Of a stretch of DNA of 64,000 nucleotides, positions 10,064-20,786 are shown one piece after another (the first letter of the stretch is position 1; each line of letters starts with the position of its first letter). Made by a program: the position numbers and the translations under genes. The notes beneath the pieces are model-generated. The model did not search any database. It was not told the origin of the DNA and was given only the letters and a program-made list of their open reading frames with translations. This DNA is from Pseudomonas taiwanensis (GTDB lineage Bacteria > Pseudomonadota > Gammaproteobacteria > Pseudomonadales > Pseudomonadaceae): the NCBI RefSeq assembly GCF_013393345.1, contig NZ_QJRF01000048.1, positions 62,001 to 126,000 of the forward strand, written 5' to 3'.

Positions 10064-10753
10064 TCAGTGCAACAGCTCCAAAGCCGCTGCTGTGGTTTCC
10101 TGGATGCGCTGCCAGTCGCCGTTGCGGATCCAGTCCTTGTCCATCATCCAGGTGCCGCCCACGCACATCACATTGGGCTGTGCCATGTAGTCGCGCAGGT
10201 TGTCGGGGGTCACGCCGCCGGTGGGGCAGAAGCGAATTCCCGGGAAGGGACCGCCGAAGGCCTTGAGGGCCTTCACGCCGCCGCAGATTTCTGCCGGGAA
10301 CAGCTTGAAGCGGCGGTAACCCAGGGCATAGCCGAGCATGATTTCCGAGGCGCTGCTGATGCCGGGCAACAGCGGCAACGGGCTGTAGACACCCGCACGC
10401 AGCAGCTCCGCGGTGCAGCCAGGGGTAACGATGAACTGCGAGCCGGCGGCCTCGGCCTCGGCGAGCATCCATTCGTCCAGCACGGTACCGGCGCCGACGC
10501 AGAGTTCCGGGCGCTGCTCGCGCAGGGTGCGGATAGCGGCGAGGCCGTGCTCCGAGCGCAGGGTGATTTCCAGGGTATGCAGGCCACCGGCGGCCAGGGC
10601 ATCGGCCAGCGGCAGGACATCCTGCTCGCGTTCGATGGTGATCACCGGGAGGATGCGCGCCGCGCCGCAGAGGATGTCGATCAGGGCGGCCTTGTCAGCC
10701 ATGTTCGGCACGGCTTCGCGACTGGTCGTCCGATTGCTGGGAGGGCTGGTCAT
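10064..10753 (-). CDS. eda: 2-keto-3-deoxy-6-phosphogluconate (KDPG) aldolase
   Basis: Splits KDPG into pyruvate and glyceraldehyde-3-phosphate, the last Entner-Doudoroff step. A 229-residue class I aldolase, it has Glu62 in TLEITLRS, the Schiff-base lysine (Lys150) in RRFKLFPAE and the phosphate loop CPTGGV. I chose the ATG at 10753 because AAGGAACACCC precedes it; the reading frame extends further upstream but only into the pgl end. It is 16 bp after pgl and on the same strand, completing a zwf-pgl-eda operon. Confidence 0.95.
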   Translation of the reverse strand: MTSPPSNRTTSREAVPNMADKAALIDILCGAARILPVITIEREQDVLPLADALAAGGLHTLEITLRSEHGLAAIRTLREQRPELCVGAGTVLDEWMLAEAEAAGSQFIVTPGCTAELLRAGVYSPLPLLPGISSASEIMLGYALGYRRFKLFPAEICGGVKALKAFGGPFPGIRFCPTGGVTPDNLRDYMAQPNVMCVGGTWMMDKDWIRNGDWQRIQETTAAALELLH

Positions 10754-10769
10754 GGGTGTTCCTTCGGGC

Positions 10770-11469
10770 TCAAGGGCACCAGTGGATTTCCAGTGGACGA
10801 CGGAGGAAGGCGCGGATCGGCATTGCCGCCACGTCATCGCCCGCCAGCGCGTCAGCCAGAGTGGCCAGCTTGGCCTGGCCCTGCACCGCCAGCAGTGTCA
10901 GGTGGGCGCTGTGCAGCAGCGGCAGCGTCAGCGTCAGGCGCTGCCGCGGCACGCTGGGTGCCAGCATCGACAGGCAACGTTGTGGGCAATCGCTGCGCAG
11001 CGCCTGTTCCAGGGTCGGGCTGCCGGGGAACAGCGATGCGGTGTGACCGTCCTCGCCCATGCCGAGCACCAGCACGTCGATGGCGCCCAGTTCAGCCAGT
11101 GCCGCGTCGGCCAGGCGCGCCGCCTCATCGAGAGTCGGCGCACTGCGGTAAAGACCGAGCAACCGCGCATCGGCGGCGTCTCCACGCAACAGGTGGCGAC
11201 GTACCAGGCCTTCGTTGCTATCGGTGTGACTGACCGGCACGAAGCGCTCGTCGGCGAGGCTGACGGTCACCTTCGACCAATCCAGATCCTCTGCGGAAAG
11301 TCGCTCAAAGAAGGCCACTGGGCTGCGGCCACCGGAGACCACCAGCACGGCGGAGCCACGGGTGTCGACGGCATCACGCAGGGCGTTGGCGACGGTGATG
11401 GCCAGCTCTCCGGCCAGTTGTTCCGGGCTGCCGAGACTGAGCCCGGTGACCTGCGGCGGCAGGTCGAGA

Positions 11470-11483
<14 letters not shown>
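10770..11483 (-). CDS. pgl: 6-phosphogluconolactonase
   Basis: Hydrolyses 6-phosphogluconolactone to 6-phosphogluconate. It is 237 residues long, normal for the DevB/Pgl type, with SGGRSP near the N-terminus, LADERFVP and [14 protein letters not shown]. The start at ATG 11483 lies inside the end of zwf (14-bp overlap), indicating translational coupling. An in-frame upstream codon at 11501 is less likely because it only lengthens a non-conserved N-terminus. Confidence 0.94.
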
Positions 11484-12939
<1,456 letters not shown>

Positions 12940-13006
12940 GATATTTGTTCTTCTATCAAACATGAGCCTATGAATACACCCAGCCCTGCCTCGCAGCAAG
13001 ACAAAA

Positions 13007-13024
13007 TGTAGTAATAAAACTACA
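13007..13024. promoter_or_regulatory. Palindrome in the zwf-hexR intergenic region, candidate HexR operator
   Basis: TGTAGT-N6-ACTACA is a perfect dyad in the divergent promoter region. HexR is known to control zwf in Pseudomonas, and related HexR sites have TGTA...TACA arms. The spacing here differs from the TTGT-N7/8-ACAA form, so the assignment is tentative. Confidence 0.55.
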
Positions 13025-13112
13025 TTTATCGACATCCGAGATTGCGGTGGCTCCCCCTGGGCACGCTCAGTACGATAGGCCACCGATTGCAGGCCCCTTT
13101 CCAGGAAACCCA

Positions 13113-13988
13113 ATGGACCGCGTGCACAACCTGCTGGAGCAGATCCAGAATCGCCTCGACGAACTCAACAAGGCCGAGCGCAAGGTCGCTGAAGTCATCC
13201 TCCGCGACCCGCAACAGGCCACGCGCTACAGCATCGCGGCGCTGGCCCAGTCGGCCAAGGTCAGTGAGCCCACGGTGAACCGCTTCTGCCGCTCGTTCGG
13301 CGTCAACGGCTATCCGGAACTGAAGATGCAGCTGGCCCAGAGCCTGGCCAGCGGTGCCGCCTACGTGAGCCAGGCGGTCGCCGCCGACGACGGCCCCGAG
13401 GCCTACACGCGAAAGATCTTCGGCAGTGCCATCGCCTCCCTGGACAGCGCCCTGCAAAGCCTCGACGCACAGCTGATCAGCCGCGCCGTGGACCTGATGA
13501 TCCAGGCCCGGCAGATCCACTTCTTCGGCCTCGGCGCCTCGTCCTCGGTGGCGCTGGACGCGCAGCACAAGTTCTTCCGCTTCAACCTCGCCGTGTCCGC
13601 CCATTCCGATGTGCTGATGCAGCGCATGCTGGCTTCGGTGGCCCACACGGGCGACCTGTTCGTGATCATTTCCTACACCGGCCGCACCCGCGAGCTAGTG
13701 GAAGTCGCGCGCCTGGCCCGGCAGAACGGCGCCTCGGTACTCGGCCTCACCGCAGCCGGCTCGCCGCTGGCCAGGGCCTGTACCTTGAGCCTGAACATCC
13801 CGCTGCCGGAAGACACCGACATCTACATGCCGATGACCTCGCGCATCATCCAGCTCACCGTGCTCGACGTCCTCGCCACCGGCATGACCTTGCGCCGTGG
13901 CGTCGACTTCCAGCCGCATCTGCGCAAGATCAAGGAAAGCCTCAACGCCAGCCGCTACCCGGCGGATGACGAACCGTCCGTAGGTTGA
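13113..13988 (+). CDS. hexR: HexR, RpiR-family repressor of glucose catabolism
   Basis: A 291-residue RpiR-type regulator: N-terminal HTH_6 domain ([22 protein letters not shown]) and a C-terminal SIS sugar-phosphate isomerase domain ([23 protein letters not shown]). HexR proteins bind KDPG through the SIS domain and release operators at zwf, edd and gap genes. The ATG at 13113 is preceded by AGGA; the longer open frame from 13047 would cover the promoter. It is divergent from zwf-pgl-eda and convergent with glk. Confidence 0.95.
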   Translation: MDRVHNLLEQIQNRLDELNKAERKVAEVILRDPQQATRYSIAALAQSAKVSEPTVNRFCRSFGVNGYPELKMQLAQSLASGAAYVSQAVAADDGPEAYTRKIFGSAIASLDSALQSLDAQLISRAVDLMIQARQIHFFGLGASSSVALDAQHKFFRFNLAVSAHSDVLMQRMLASVAHTGDLFVIISYTGRTRELVEVARLARQNGASVLGLTAAGSPLARACTLSLNIPLPEDTDIYMPMTSRIIQLTVLDVLATGMTLRRGVDFQPHLRKIKESLNASRYPADDEPSVG

Positions 13989-14015
13989 GGCTGAGCTAAG
14001 CGAAGCCCAACCTAC
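13980..14015. repeat. GTAGGTTG...CAACCTAC inverted repeat at the hexR/glk junction
   Basis: An 8-bp perfect arm pair spans the hexR stop and the short gap to the convergent glk end. It is related to the 7167-7198 and 26934-27014 palindromes and may act as a bidirectional terminator. Confidence 0.5.
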
Positions 14016-14024
14016 CAGGGAACA

Positions 14025-14978
14025 TCACGATCTCTGCTGGTGGGCGACGCCCGCCCCTTCCAAACCGGGATGTTCGGCGGTCACCAGCCACACCGGAATG
14101 CCTTCGACGTAACCGCTCATTCGGCCCTTGTCGGCGAAGGCGCGCGCGAAGCCGCTCTGCTGGAAGAACGCGGCGAAGCGCGGGACCATGCCGCCGACGA
14201 TGTAGACGCCACCACGGCCGCCAAGGGTCAGCACGATGTTGCCGGCAACCCGGCCTAGCCAACTGCAGAACAGCTCCAGCACGTCTTCAGCGATTGGCTC
14301 CCCCGCCAATGCCGCCGCGCTCACTTCGGCGGGTGAAGCCAGACGGGACGCATGGCCATCCACTGCGCAGACGGCTCGATAGAGCTGTAGCAGGCCATTG
14401 CCACTGAGCACGCTTTCCGCACTGACGTGACCGAGCTGGTCACGCAGCTGCTGCCACAGGGTTGCCTCGCGCAAATTGCCGATGGGCAGGTCGACATGGC
14501 CACCCTCCCCCGGCAACGCCTTCCAGCGCCCCTCACCCAGCGGCAGCAAGATACCGACGCCAAGTCCGGTTCCAGGGCCAATCACCACTGCCGGGGAATC
14601 CGGGTCGGCGACTCCCGGGCAGACCTGCAGCTTTTCGTGCGCGTGCAGGCGGGTCATGCCCAGTGCCATGGCGGAGAAATCGTTGATCAGCAACAGCTCG
14701 TCCACCCGCAACGTCCGACAGAGCGCAGAGCGGTCGAGCTTCCAGTGATTGTTGGTGAAGCAAAACTGCTCGCCATCCACCGGCCCGGCCACAGCCAGGC
14801 ACAGGGTGCCGATATCGCCCGGCCCACATCCAAGGCCGGCAAGGTAATGCCTGATGGCCTCTTCCGGCCCGGCGAAGTCGGCCGTGGCGAGCACGCGCAC
14901 CGACTCCAGCTTCTGCTCACGCCACAGGGCAAAGCGGGCATTGGTGCCGCCGATGTCGCCCACCAGCGCCAGGTTCAC
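14025..14978 (-). CDS. glk: Glucokinase
   Basis: Phosphorylates glucose with ATP, feeding Zwf. The first residues carry the ATP-binding [14 protein letters not shown], followed by [11 protein letters not shown], the substrate site PGTGLG and PGEGGHVDL. Length is 317 residues with GTG 14978 as start, normal for the proteobacterial Glk family. The GTG overlaps the edd stop (GTGA), so glk is translationally coupled to edd; longer upstream reading is only edd in another frame. Confidence 0.93.
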   Translation of the reverse strand: MNLALVGDIGGTNARFALWREQKLESVRVLATADFAGPEEAIRHYLAGLGCGPGDIGTLCLAVAGPVDGEQFCFTNNHWKLDRSALCRTLRVDELLLINDFSAMALGMTRLHAHEKLQVCPGVADPDSPAVVIGPGTGLGVGILLPLGEGRWKALPGEGGHVDLPIGNLREATLWQQLRDQLGHVSAESVLSGNGLLQLYRAVCAVDGHASRLASPAEVSAAALAGEPIAEDVLELFCSWLGRVAGNIVLTLGGRGGVYIVGGMVPRFAAFFQQSGFARAFADKGRMSGYVEGIPVWLVTAEHPGLEGAGVAHQQRS

Positions 14979-16801
14979 TTGAGGCTTTCCAGATTGCGGG
15001 TGAAGGCGCTGGCGCCCTGCTCCGCCGTGCTGAAGGATTCGCGCATGAAGGCAAAGAGTTCGCGTCCGGTGCCGATGTTCGGTTCCAGGTCCCACGGCGC
15101 CAGCTCGCGTGATGCGAACTCGGCGGCGTCCACTAGCACTTCCAGGGTTCCAGTGGTGCCATCCACGCGTATCCGATCACCATCGCGCACACGTGCCAGC
15201 GGGCCGCCGTCGAAAGCCTCCGGGCAGACGTGGATGGCGGCGGGAATCTTGCCCGAGGCGCCGGACATGCGTCCGTCAGTGACCAGGGCCACCTTGTAGC
15301 CACGGTCCTGCAGCACGCCGAGAAAGGGCGTCATCTTGTGCAACTCGGGCATGCCGTTGCTGCGCGGCCCCTGGAAGCGCATCACCGCCACCAGGTCGCG
15401 GTCCAGCTCGCCTGCCTTGAAGGCGCTGGCAAGCGCCTGCTGGTCGTGGAAGACCCGCGCCGGGGCCTCCACCACCTGGTGTTCGGGGGCCACGGCGGAA
15501 ACCTTCATCACGCCGCGCCCCAGGTTGCCTTCCATGACCCGCAGCCCACCCTCCGGCGAGAACGGGCGCGCCACCGGGCGCAGGATGTTGTCATCCAGAC
15601 TCTTGCCCGAACCTTCGCGCCAGACCAGTTCCCCCTCCTCGAGGAAAGGCTCCTGGGTGTAGCGACGCAGACCGGGGCCCGCGACGGTGTTGACGTCTTC
15701 ATGGAGCAGGCCGGCATCGAGCAATTCGCGCACCAGGAAGGCCACGCCGCCCGCCGCGTGGAAGTGATTGATATCGGCCTTGCCGTTCGGATAGACGTGG
15801 GCCAGGGTCGGCACCACCTCGGAAAGCTCAGCCATGTCCTGCCAGGTCAGCTGGATGCCGGCGGCCTGGGCAATGGCCGGAATGTGCAGGGTGTGGTTGG
15901 TGGAACCGCCGGTGGCGTGCAGGGCCACGATGGCGTTGATCAGCACGCGCTCGTCGACGATCTCGCCGATGGGCATGAACTGCCCGCCTTGCTTCGTCAG
16001 GCGCGTCACCTGGCGCGCCGCTTCCACGGTCAGGGCCTCGCGCAACGGCGTATTCGGATTGACGAAGGATGCGCCTGGCAGGTGCACGCCCATCACTTCC
16101 ATAAGCATCTGGTTGGTATTGGCGGTGCCGTAGAAGGTGCAGGTGCCGGGGCTGTGGTAGGCGCGCATTTCCGATTCCAGCAGTTCGTCGCGGCTGGCCT
16201 TGCCTTCGGCGTAGCGCTGGCGCACCTCGGCCTTCTCCTTGTTGGAGAGGCCTGACGGCATCGGGCCGGCGGGGACGAAGATCGACGGCAGATGGCCGAA
16301 GCGCAGCGCGCCCATCATCAGGCCAGGAACGATCTTGTCGCAGATACCGAGGAACAGCGCCGCGTCGAACATGTTGTGAGACAGCGCCACAGCGGTGGAC
16401 ATGGCGATCACCTCGCGACTGGCGATGCCCAGCTCCATGCCCGGCTCGCCCTGGGTGACCCCGTCGCACATCGCCGGAACCCCACCGGCCACCTGCCCTA
16501 CCGAACCGATATCACGCAGGGCCTGGCGGATTTTTTCCGGGTAGTCCTCATAGGGCTGGTGGGCCGAGAGCATGTCGTTGTAGGCGGTGACGATCGCCAC
16601 GTTGGCCGATTCCATCAGGCGCAGGCGCTGCTTGTCGCTGCCGCCGCAGCCAGCCACTCCATGGGCGAAGTTGGCGCACTGCAGCTTGCCGCGCTGCGGA
16701 CCATCGCTGGCCGCCTTCTGGATCATCGCCAGGTAGCGCTCGCGGGTTGCGCGACTGCGCTCCACCAGGCGCCGGGTTACCTCAAGTACGCGGGGATGCA
16801 T
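14975..16801 (-). CDS. edd: Phosphogluconate dehydratase
   Basis: Dehydrates 6-phosphogluconate to KDPG, the committed Entner-Doudoroff step. It is 608 residues, the expected length for the IlvD/Edd family, with 4Fe-4S cysteines visible in [20 protein letters not shown] and [10 protein letters not shown], and the C-terminal [10 protein letters not shown] motif. It is the first gene of an edd-glk unit. A TTGT-N7-ACAA HexR-type site lies about 95 bp upstream of the ATG. Confidence 0.96.
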   Translation of the reverse strand: MHPRVLEVTRRLVERSRATRERYLAMIQKAASDGPQRGKLQCANFAHGVAGCGGSDKQRLRLMESANVAIVTAYNDMLSAHQPYEDYPEKIRQALRDIGSVGQVAGGVPAMCDGVTQGEPGMELGIASREVIAMSTAVALSHNMFDAALFLGICDKIVPGLMMGALRFGHLPSIFVPAGPMPSGLSNKEKAEVRQRYAEGKASRDELLESEMRAYHSPGTCTFYGTANTNQMLMEVMGVHLPGASFVNPNTPLREALTVEAARQVTRLTKQGGQFMPIGEIVDERVLINAIVALHATGGSTNHTLHIPAIAQAAGIQLTWQDMAELSEVVPTLAHVYPNGKADINHFHAAGGVAFLVRELLDAGLLHEDVNTVAGPGLRRYTQEPFLEEGELVWREGSGKSLDDNILRPVARPFSPEGGLRVMEGNLGRGVMKVSAVAPEHQVVEAPARVFHDQQALASAFKAGELDRDLVAVMRFQGPRSNGMPELHKMTPFLGVLQDRGYKVALVTDGRMSGASGKIPAAIHVCPEAFDGGPLARVRDGDRIRVDGTTGTLEVLVDAAEFASRELAPWDLEPNIGTGRELFAFMRESFSTAEQGASAFTRNLESLK

Positions 16802-16896
16802 GGATTCAACTCCAGGTAGCAGGCGAGTTTGTATTTATAGAAACCACAATACGTTTATCGCCGCTCATATTTCATTAAGAAGCGCCAAAAATCTTG

Positions 16897-16911
16897 TTGT
16901 TACAACGACAA
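16897..16911. promoter_or_regulatory. HexR operator upstream of edd
   Basis: TTGTTACAACGACAA exactly fits the TTGT-N7-ACAA arrangement described for Pseudomonas HexR sites. It is embedded in a larger run of TTGT and ACAA half-sites (16894-16911), between edd and the small secreted peptide gene. The rest of the ~360-bp gap (16802-17162) is AT-rich and shows no further gene. Confidence 0.75.
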
Positions 16912-17162
16912 AGCCCATGGAGGGCCGCTGCCATTCATATAGACCACCAGACGGGAAGGCGGCACGCAGCATAACCCGGCCTCTTGGGCCCCCCTATCTC
17001 ACCCAAGGCGCATTCCAGACGCTTATACCCACCACGGAATGGCATTAGCGCGAAATGCTCTAAAAAATATCTTGCGCGCAAAATAAATCAGCCTTAACTT
17101 CTGCCTCACCAAACAACTTAGTACGCAAAACATTAACGAACAAACAACCAAGGAGAATCGCC

Positions 17163-17291
17163 ATGAAAGCCCTGATCACCTTCACCGCCGTCCTCGCGTT
17201 CTCCTCCGCCAGCTTCGCCGACACCGGCAAGCCGGACAGCCGCCGCAGCGGCGCGCTGTACCCGGAATGGCTGATCAACCACGACGGCTGA
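17163..17291 (+). CDS. Small secreted peptide, 42 residues, function unknown
   Basis: A short frame with a good AAGGAG site nine bases before the ATG. The first 19 residues ([19 protein letters not shown]) are a signal peptide with a classical A-x-A-type end, leaving a ~23-residue mature peptide ([18 protein letters not shown] plus INHDG). It has no cysteine. It lies 62 bp upstream of ohr on the same strand and may share its mRNA. I do not recognise the family; the signal peptide and ribosome site are the reasons to call it a gene. Confidence 0.6.
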   Translation: MKALITFTAVLAFSSASFADTGKPDSRRSGALYPEWLINHDG

Positions 17292-17353
17292 TCCAGATAA
17301 CCCGACCACCCACGCACACCACGCAATCCATACCGACTGAAAAGGAAACCATC

Positions 17354-17779
17354 ATGAGCATCGAAAACGTTCTGTACCGCGCCTACGCAGAAGCCACTGG
17401 CGGCCGTGACGGCCGCGCCATCTCCTCCGACGGCGTACTCGACGTCAGCCTGACCACCCCGCGCGAGCTGGGCGGTGCCGGCGGCGAAGGCACCAACCCC
17501 GAACAACTGTTCGCAGCCGGCTACTCGGCCTGCTTCCTCGGCGCTCTGAAATTCGTCGCTGCCCGCGACAAGCACAAGCTGCCGGCCGATACCTCCATCG
17601 AAGGCATCGTGGGCATCGGCGCCATCCCCACCGGCTTCGGCATCGAGGTGGAGCTGCGCATCGACATCCCTGGCCTGGACCGTGAAGAAGCCCGCGCCAT
17701 CGTGGACAAGGCCCACATCGTGTGCCCCTACTCCAACGCCACCCGCGGCAACATCGACGTGACCCTGACCCTGGTCTGA
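17354..17779 (+). CDS. ohr: Organic hydroperoxide resistance protein Ohr (OsmC/Ohr family)
   Basis: A thiol peroxidase that reduces organic and lipid hydroperoxides. It is 141 residues with the two redox cysteines at positions 60 ([11 protein letters not shown]) and 124 ([13 protein letters not shown]), the positions known in Pseudomonas Ohr. The start at 17354 follows AAAGGAAACC. I see no OhrR gene beside it. A strong terminator follows the stop. Confidence 0.93.
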   Translation: MSIENVLYRAYAEATGGRDGRAISSDGVLDVSLTTPRELGGAGGEGTNPEQLFAAGYSACFLGALKFVAARDKHKLPADTSIEGIVGIGAIPTGFGIEVELRIDIPGLDREEARAIVDKAHIVCPYSNATRGNIDVTLTLV

Positions 17780-17793
17780 GTCGCGCAACGAAC

Positions 17794-17830
17794 AAGGGCG
17801 GGCATCCCGAACGGGGTGCCCGCCCTTTTT
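17794..17830 (+). terminator. Terminator of ohr
   Basis: An 11-bp outer stem AAGGGCGGGCA / TGCCCGCCCTT with an inner CCC/GGG extension, followed by TTTTT. Confidence 0.85.
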
Positions 17831-17850
17831 CATTGGCTGGAATTCGACTT

Positions 17851-17914
17851 GTAGGAGCGAGCTTGCTCGCGAACATCGTGCGCTCGATCTTTCGCGAGCA
17901 AGCTCGCTCCTACA
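17851..17914. repeat. REP doublet, GTAGGAGCGAGCTTGCTCGC type
   Basis: Two inverted GTAGGAGCGAGCTTGCTCGCGA arms around a ~20-bp spacer, between ohr and the YbjQ-family gene. Confidence 0.85.
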
Positions 17915-17975
17915 CAGTTCCAGTCGAAATCACCCCCTACACTGAACGCACTTCAAACCAGTCAAGGAGTGCCAC

Positions 17976-18293
17976 ATGATCCTCTCCACCACCCCCACCC
18001 TCGAAGGCCGGGCCATTCGTGAGTACAAAGGCATCGTGGTCGGCGAAGCCATTCTCGGCGCCAACGTGTTCCGTGACCTGTTCGCCGGAATCCGCGACAT
18101 CATCGGCGGCCGCTCCGGCGCCTATGAGAAGGAACTGGCCAAAGCCCGTGAAATCGCCTTCGAGGAATTGTCCGAGCGTGCCGAGAAGCTCGGTGCCAAC
18201 GCAGTGGTCGGCATCGATATCGACTACGAGGTGGTCGGCCAGAACGGCAGCATGCTGATGGTGAGCATCAGCGGCACCGCCGTGACCATCTGA
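17976..18293 (+). CDS. YbjQ/UPF0145 family heavy-metal-binding-domain protein
   Basis: A 105-residue cytoplasmic protein of the YbjQ (UPF0145) family. It has the conserved N-terminal [19 protein letters not shown], the middle [14 protein letters not shown] and the C-terminal [13 protein letters not shown]. Family members form pentamers and are often labelled heavy-metal-binding domain proteins, but no activity is established. CAAGGAG lies upstream of the ATG. It ends one base before the convergent mltF stop. Confidence 0.88.
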   Translation: MILSTTPTLEGRAIREYKGIVVGEAILGANVFRDLFAGIRDIIGGRSGAYEKELAKAREIAFEELSERAEKLGANAVVGIDIDYEVVGQNGSMLMVSISGTAVTI

Positions 18294-18294
18294 G

Positions 18295-19770
18295 TCAGGA
18301 CTTCCGGGCCTTCGCCATCTCCTTGTCCCGCGCCAGCTTGTAGGCCACGTAGTACTTGTAGATGTTGCCGACGTAGTCGACCGTCTCGCGCCCCACCAGG
18401 CGCGCGGCGGCGTGTTCGACGTTGCCGAACCAGACGTTCTTGTCCAGCCCCGACTTCTCCGCCAGCCGCCGGAACTTGCGCAGGTTGCCCGGCCCCGCGT
18501 TATAGGCAGCGAAGGCCATCAAGGTGCGGTTCACCGGGGTCAGCTCGGGGTCGTTCAGGTACTTGTCGGCCAGCAACCGCATGTACTTGCTGCCCGCCTC
18601 GATATTGCGGTCGGCGTCCTTGTCGATCTCCGCTATTCCCACACTGGGATCGGCTGCCGTGCTGGGCAGCAACTGCATCACCCCGACCGCTCCACGATGA
18701 CTGCGGGCGCTCTGGTTGAGCTGGGATTCCTGATAACCCTGGGCCATCAACATCAGGTAATCGAAGTCGTAGGTCCCGGCGTGCTTCTCGAAAATGCCAA
18801 CCAGCGCGGCAAAGCGCTTCAACTCCTCCTCATCGGTGGCATCGAACAGCTCCTTGCTGTTCTTCACGTACTTGTTGCGCAGGCTGTTGCCGAAGGTGGT
18901 CCCCAGCTTGTGAGTCTTGACGAACCCGTCCAGCACCTTGAGGAGCTGTGGGCTCTCATTGCGGATGGCCCAGGCGAGCTGGATATCGTCACGGACGGGC
19001 ATGTCCACATGGATATCCAGGTCGACGAGCACGCTCTTCCAGGTCTCGGCGATGTAGCGGTCTACCACTACCGCGTTGATCAGGCCGGCGTTGACCATCT
19101 CCAGCAGGTCCTCGGATTCCAGGTTCTCGTCCGCCGGCTTGATCACGATGGGCTCCAGTCCCTTTTCCCGGAAACTGGCATTGAGTTCGATCAGGTGCTC
19201 GTAGTAACTGCTGGATGGCCGCACCATCACCTCCTTGCCCGCGAGGTCATCCAGCGTCTCGATCTTCACGCTCTTCGGCCCGGTGACCACCACTTCACGC
19301 ACGCCACTGGCGAAGGGGGCGGTGAAGTCCACCAGTTGCTGGCGTTTGTCGGTGATCGACAGACCGCCAGCGGCAATGTCGCCCTCCCCTTCGACGAGTT
19401 TGGAAAGCAGTTCGCCGCGACCGACCGGAATGAACGCGACACGCCACTGCAAGGACTTGTTCTTGTTGGGGTGTTTCTTGTTCAGCCAGGCCTCCAGCGC
19501 CTTGCCGATCTCGTAGGCGATGCCCCGCTGGCGTCCCCGATCCACGGCGAAGAAGGTCTTGCTGTAGGGCACCAGGATGCGCACCAGGCGTCGCTCGCGC
19601 ATGCCCTCGAAGTCCCCTTTCCAGGCCTTGGGCAAAGGAAGCACCAAGGCATCGACCTCCGCCTCCTCGGCCTTGCTCAGCTCCGCGCTAGGGAGCTCCT
19701 CAGCCCAGGCTCCCCGCGCCAGCATCAACACGGCCAACACCAGCAACAGCAGGCAACGCATCGACCTCAT
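18295..19770 (-). CDS. mltF: Membrane-bound lytic murein transglycosylase F
   Basis: Cleaves peptidoglycan glycan strands with 1,6-anhydro ends. Residues 1-23 are a signal peptide. Residues ~60-290 form a periplasmic solute-binding-type (SBP_bac_3) regulatory domain, and ~335-460 an SLT catalytic domain with the catalytic Glu348 (YQESQLNQ), GAVGVMQLLP and AAYNAGPGN. Length of 491 is normal for MltF. No lipobox cysteine is visible, so the outer-membrane association must be by other means. The gene lies 33 bp downstream of the polyphosphate kinase gene on the same strand. Confidence 0.92.
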   Translation of the reverse strand: MRSMRCLLLLVLAVLMLARGAWAEELPSAELSKAEEAEVDALVLPLPKAWKGDFEGMRERRLVRILVPYSKTFFAVDRGRQRGIAYEIGKALEAWLNKKHPNKNKSLQWRVAFIPVGRGELLSKLVEGEGDIAAGGLSITDKRQQLVDFTAPFASGVREVVVTGPKSVKIETLDDLAGKEVMVRPSSSYYEHLIELNASFREKGLEPIVIKPADENLESEDLLEMVNAGLINAVVVDRYIAETWKSVLVDLDIHVDMPVRDDIQLAWAIRNESPQLLKVLDGFVKTHKLGTTFGNSLRNKYVKNSKELFDATDEEELKRFAALVGIFEKHAGTYDFDYLMLMAQGYQESQLNQSARSHRGAVGVMQLLPSTAADPSVGIAEIDKDADRNIEAGSKYMRLLADKYLNDPELTPVNRTLMAFAAYNAGPGNLRKFRRLAEKSGLDKNVWFGNVEHAAARLVGRETVDYVGNIYKYYVAYKLARDKEMAKARKS

Positions 19771-19803
19771 GACACACCGCCTTCGCCGCCCAGGGCGGCG
19801 GAA

Positions 19804-20628
19804 TCAGAACACCTCGTCGACCAACCGGAATGGATAAGGCGCGGCCTTGTACTTGCCCAGCTTGCCGCGTTTGGGCAACTCCACCTTCTGGTCGCGGGTC
19901 AGGTCCTTGTAGGGGATCTGCTTGACCAGGTGGTTGATGATGTTCAGCCGTACGCGCCGCTTGTCTTCCGAATTGGCCATGTACCAGGGCGCCCACGAAG
20001 AGTCGGTGGCGGCGAACATGTCGTCGCGGGCACGGGTGTAGTCGTCCCAGCGAGCGTATGACTTGAGGTCCATGGGCGACAGCTTCCAGACCTTGCGCCC
20101 GTCGTCGATGCGGTCCTTGAGCCGGCGGGTCTGTTCCTCGGCACTCACCTCGAGCCAATACTTGATCAGGATGATTCCGGACTCGACCATCATCTTCTCG
20201 AACAGCGGCGTGACCGTGAGGAACTTGTGGGTTTGCTCCTCGGTGCAGAAGCCCATGACCCGCTCGACACCGGCGCGGTTGTACCAGCTGCGGTCGAAGA
20301 TCACGATTTCACCGGCCGCCGGCATATGCGCCAGATAGCGCTGTATGTACATCTGGGATTTTTCCCGCTCGGTCGGCGCCGGTAGCGCTACTACACGAAA
20401 CACCCGAGGGCTGACCCGTTCGGTGATGGCCTTGATCGTCCCGCCCTTGCCGGCGCCGTCGCGCCCTTCGAAGACAATGCACACCTTCAGTCCCTGGTCC
20501 ACCACCCACTGCTGGAGCTTCACCAGTTCCACATGCAGGCGCTTGAGCTCGCTCTCGTACTCCTTGCGCCCCAGACTTTCCTGTTCCGCCGCTTCTTTTC
20601 CGGACGCCTTCTTCTTGCCCTTCGCCAT
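19804..20628 (-). CDS. ppk2: Polyphosphate kinase 2 family protein
   Basis: Transfers phosphate between polyphosphate and nucleotides. It has Walker A FEGRDGAGKGG, Walker B-like EIVIFDRSWYNRAGVERVMGF and a lid region with basic residues. The length of 274 residues with the ATG at 20628 fits single-domain PPK2 enzymes. I chose that start because GGAGAAGG precedes it; an upstream ATG at 20652 lacks a ribosome site. Whether it works on GDP, ADP or AMP cannot be decided here. It probably shares a transcript with mltF. Confidence 0.9.
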   Translation of the reverse strand: MAKGKKKASGKEAAEQESLGRKEYESELKRLHVELVKLQQWVVDQGLKVCIVFEGRDGAGKGGTIKAITERVSPRVFRVVALPAPTEREKSQMYIQRYLAHMPAAGEIVIFDRSWYNRAGVERVMGFCTEEQTHKFLTVTPLFEKMMVESGIILIKYWLEVSAEEQTRRLKDRIDDGRKVWKLSPMDLKSYARWDDYTRARDDMFAATDSSWAPWYMANSEDKRRVRLNIINHLVKQIPYKDLTRDQKVELPKRGKLGKYKAAPYPFRLVDEVF

Positions 20629-20731
20629 GACCTTCTCCGTTGTTGTGGACATGATCAGTAAAAGCTAGCTGACGGCTGGCGACTTGCAGGGGCGTCTGTT
20701 CGATCTCCCTCGGCAGCTCCCCGGAAAGCAC

Positions 20732-20764
20732 AACGCCCCGACCTGCCGGGCAGGTTGGGGCGTT
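20732..20764 (-). terminator. Hairpin between ppk2 and the NCS1 permease gene
   Basis: A 15-bp stem AACGCCCCGACCTGC / GCAGGTTGGGGCGTT with one G-T pair and a 3-base loop. It follows the minus-strand permease gene but lacks a clean T run. Confidence 0.55.
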
Positions 20765-20786
20765 GCTGAAGGGCTACCTCAAGCGA

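Noticed and set aside
12940-13113. A longer Zwf starting at 13113
   Set aside because: The extension spans the divergent promoter and palindrome and does not look like the Zwf N-terminus; ATG 12939 matches the family start.
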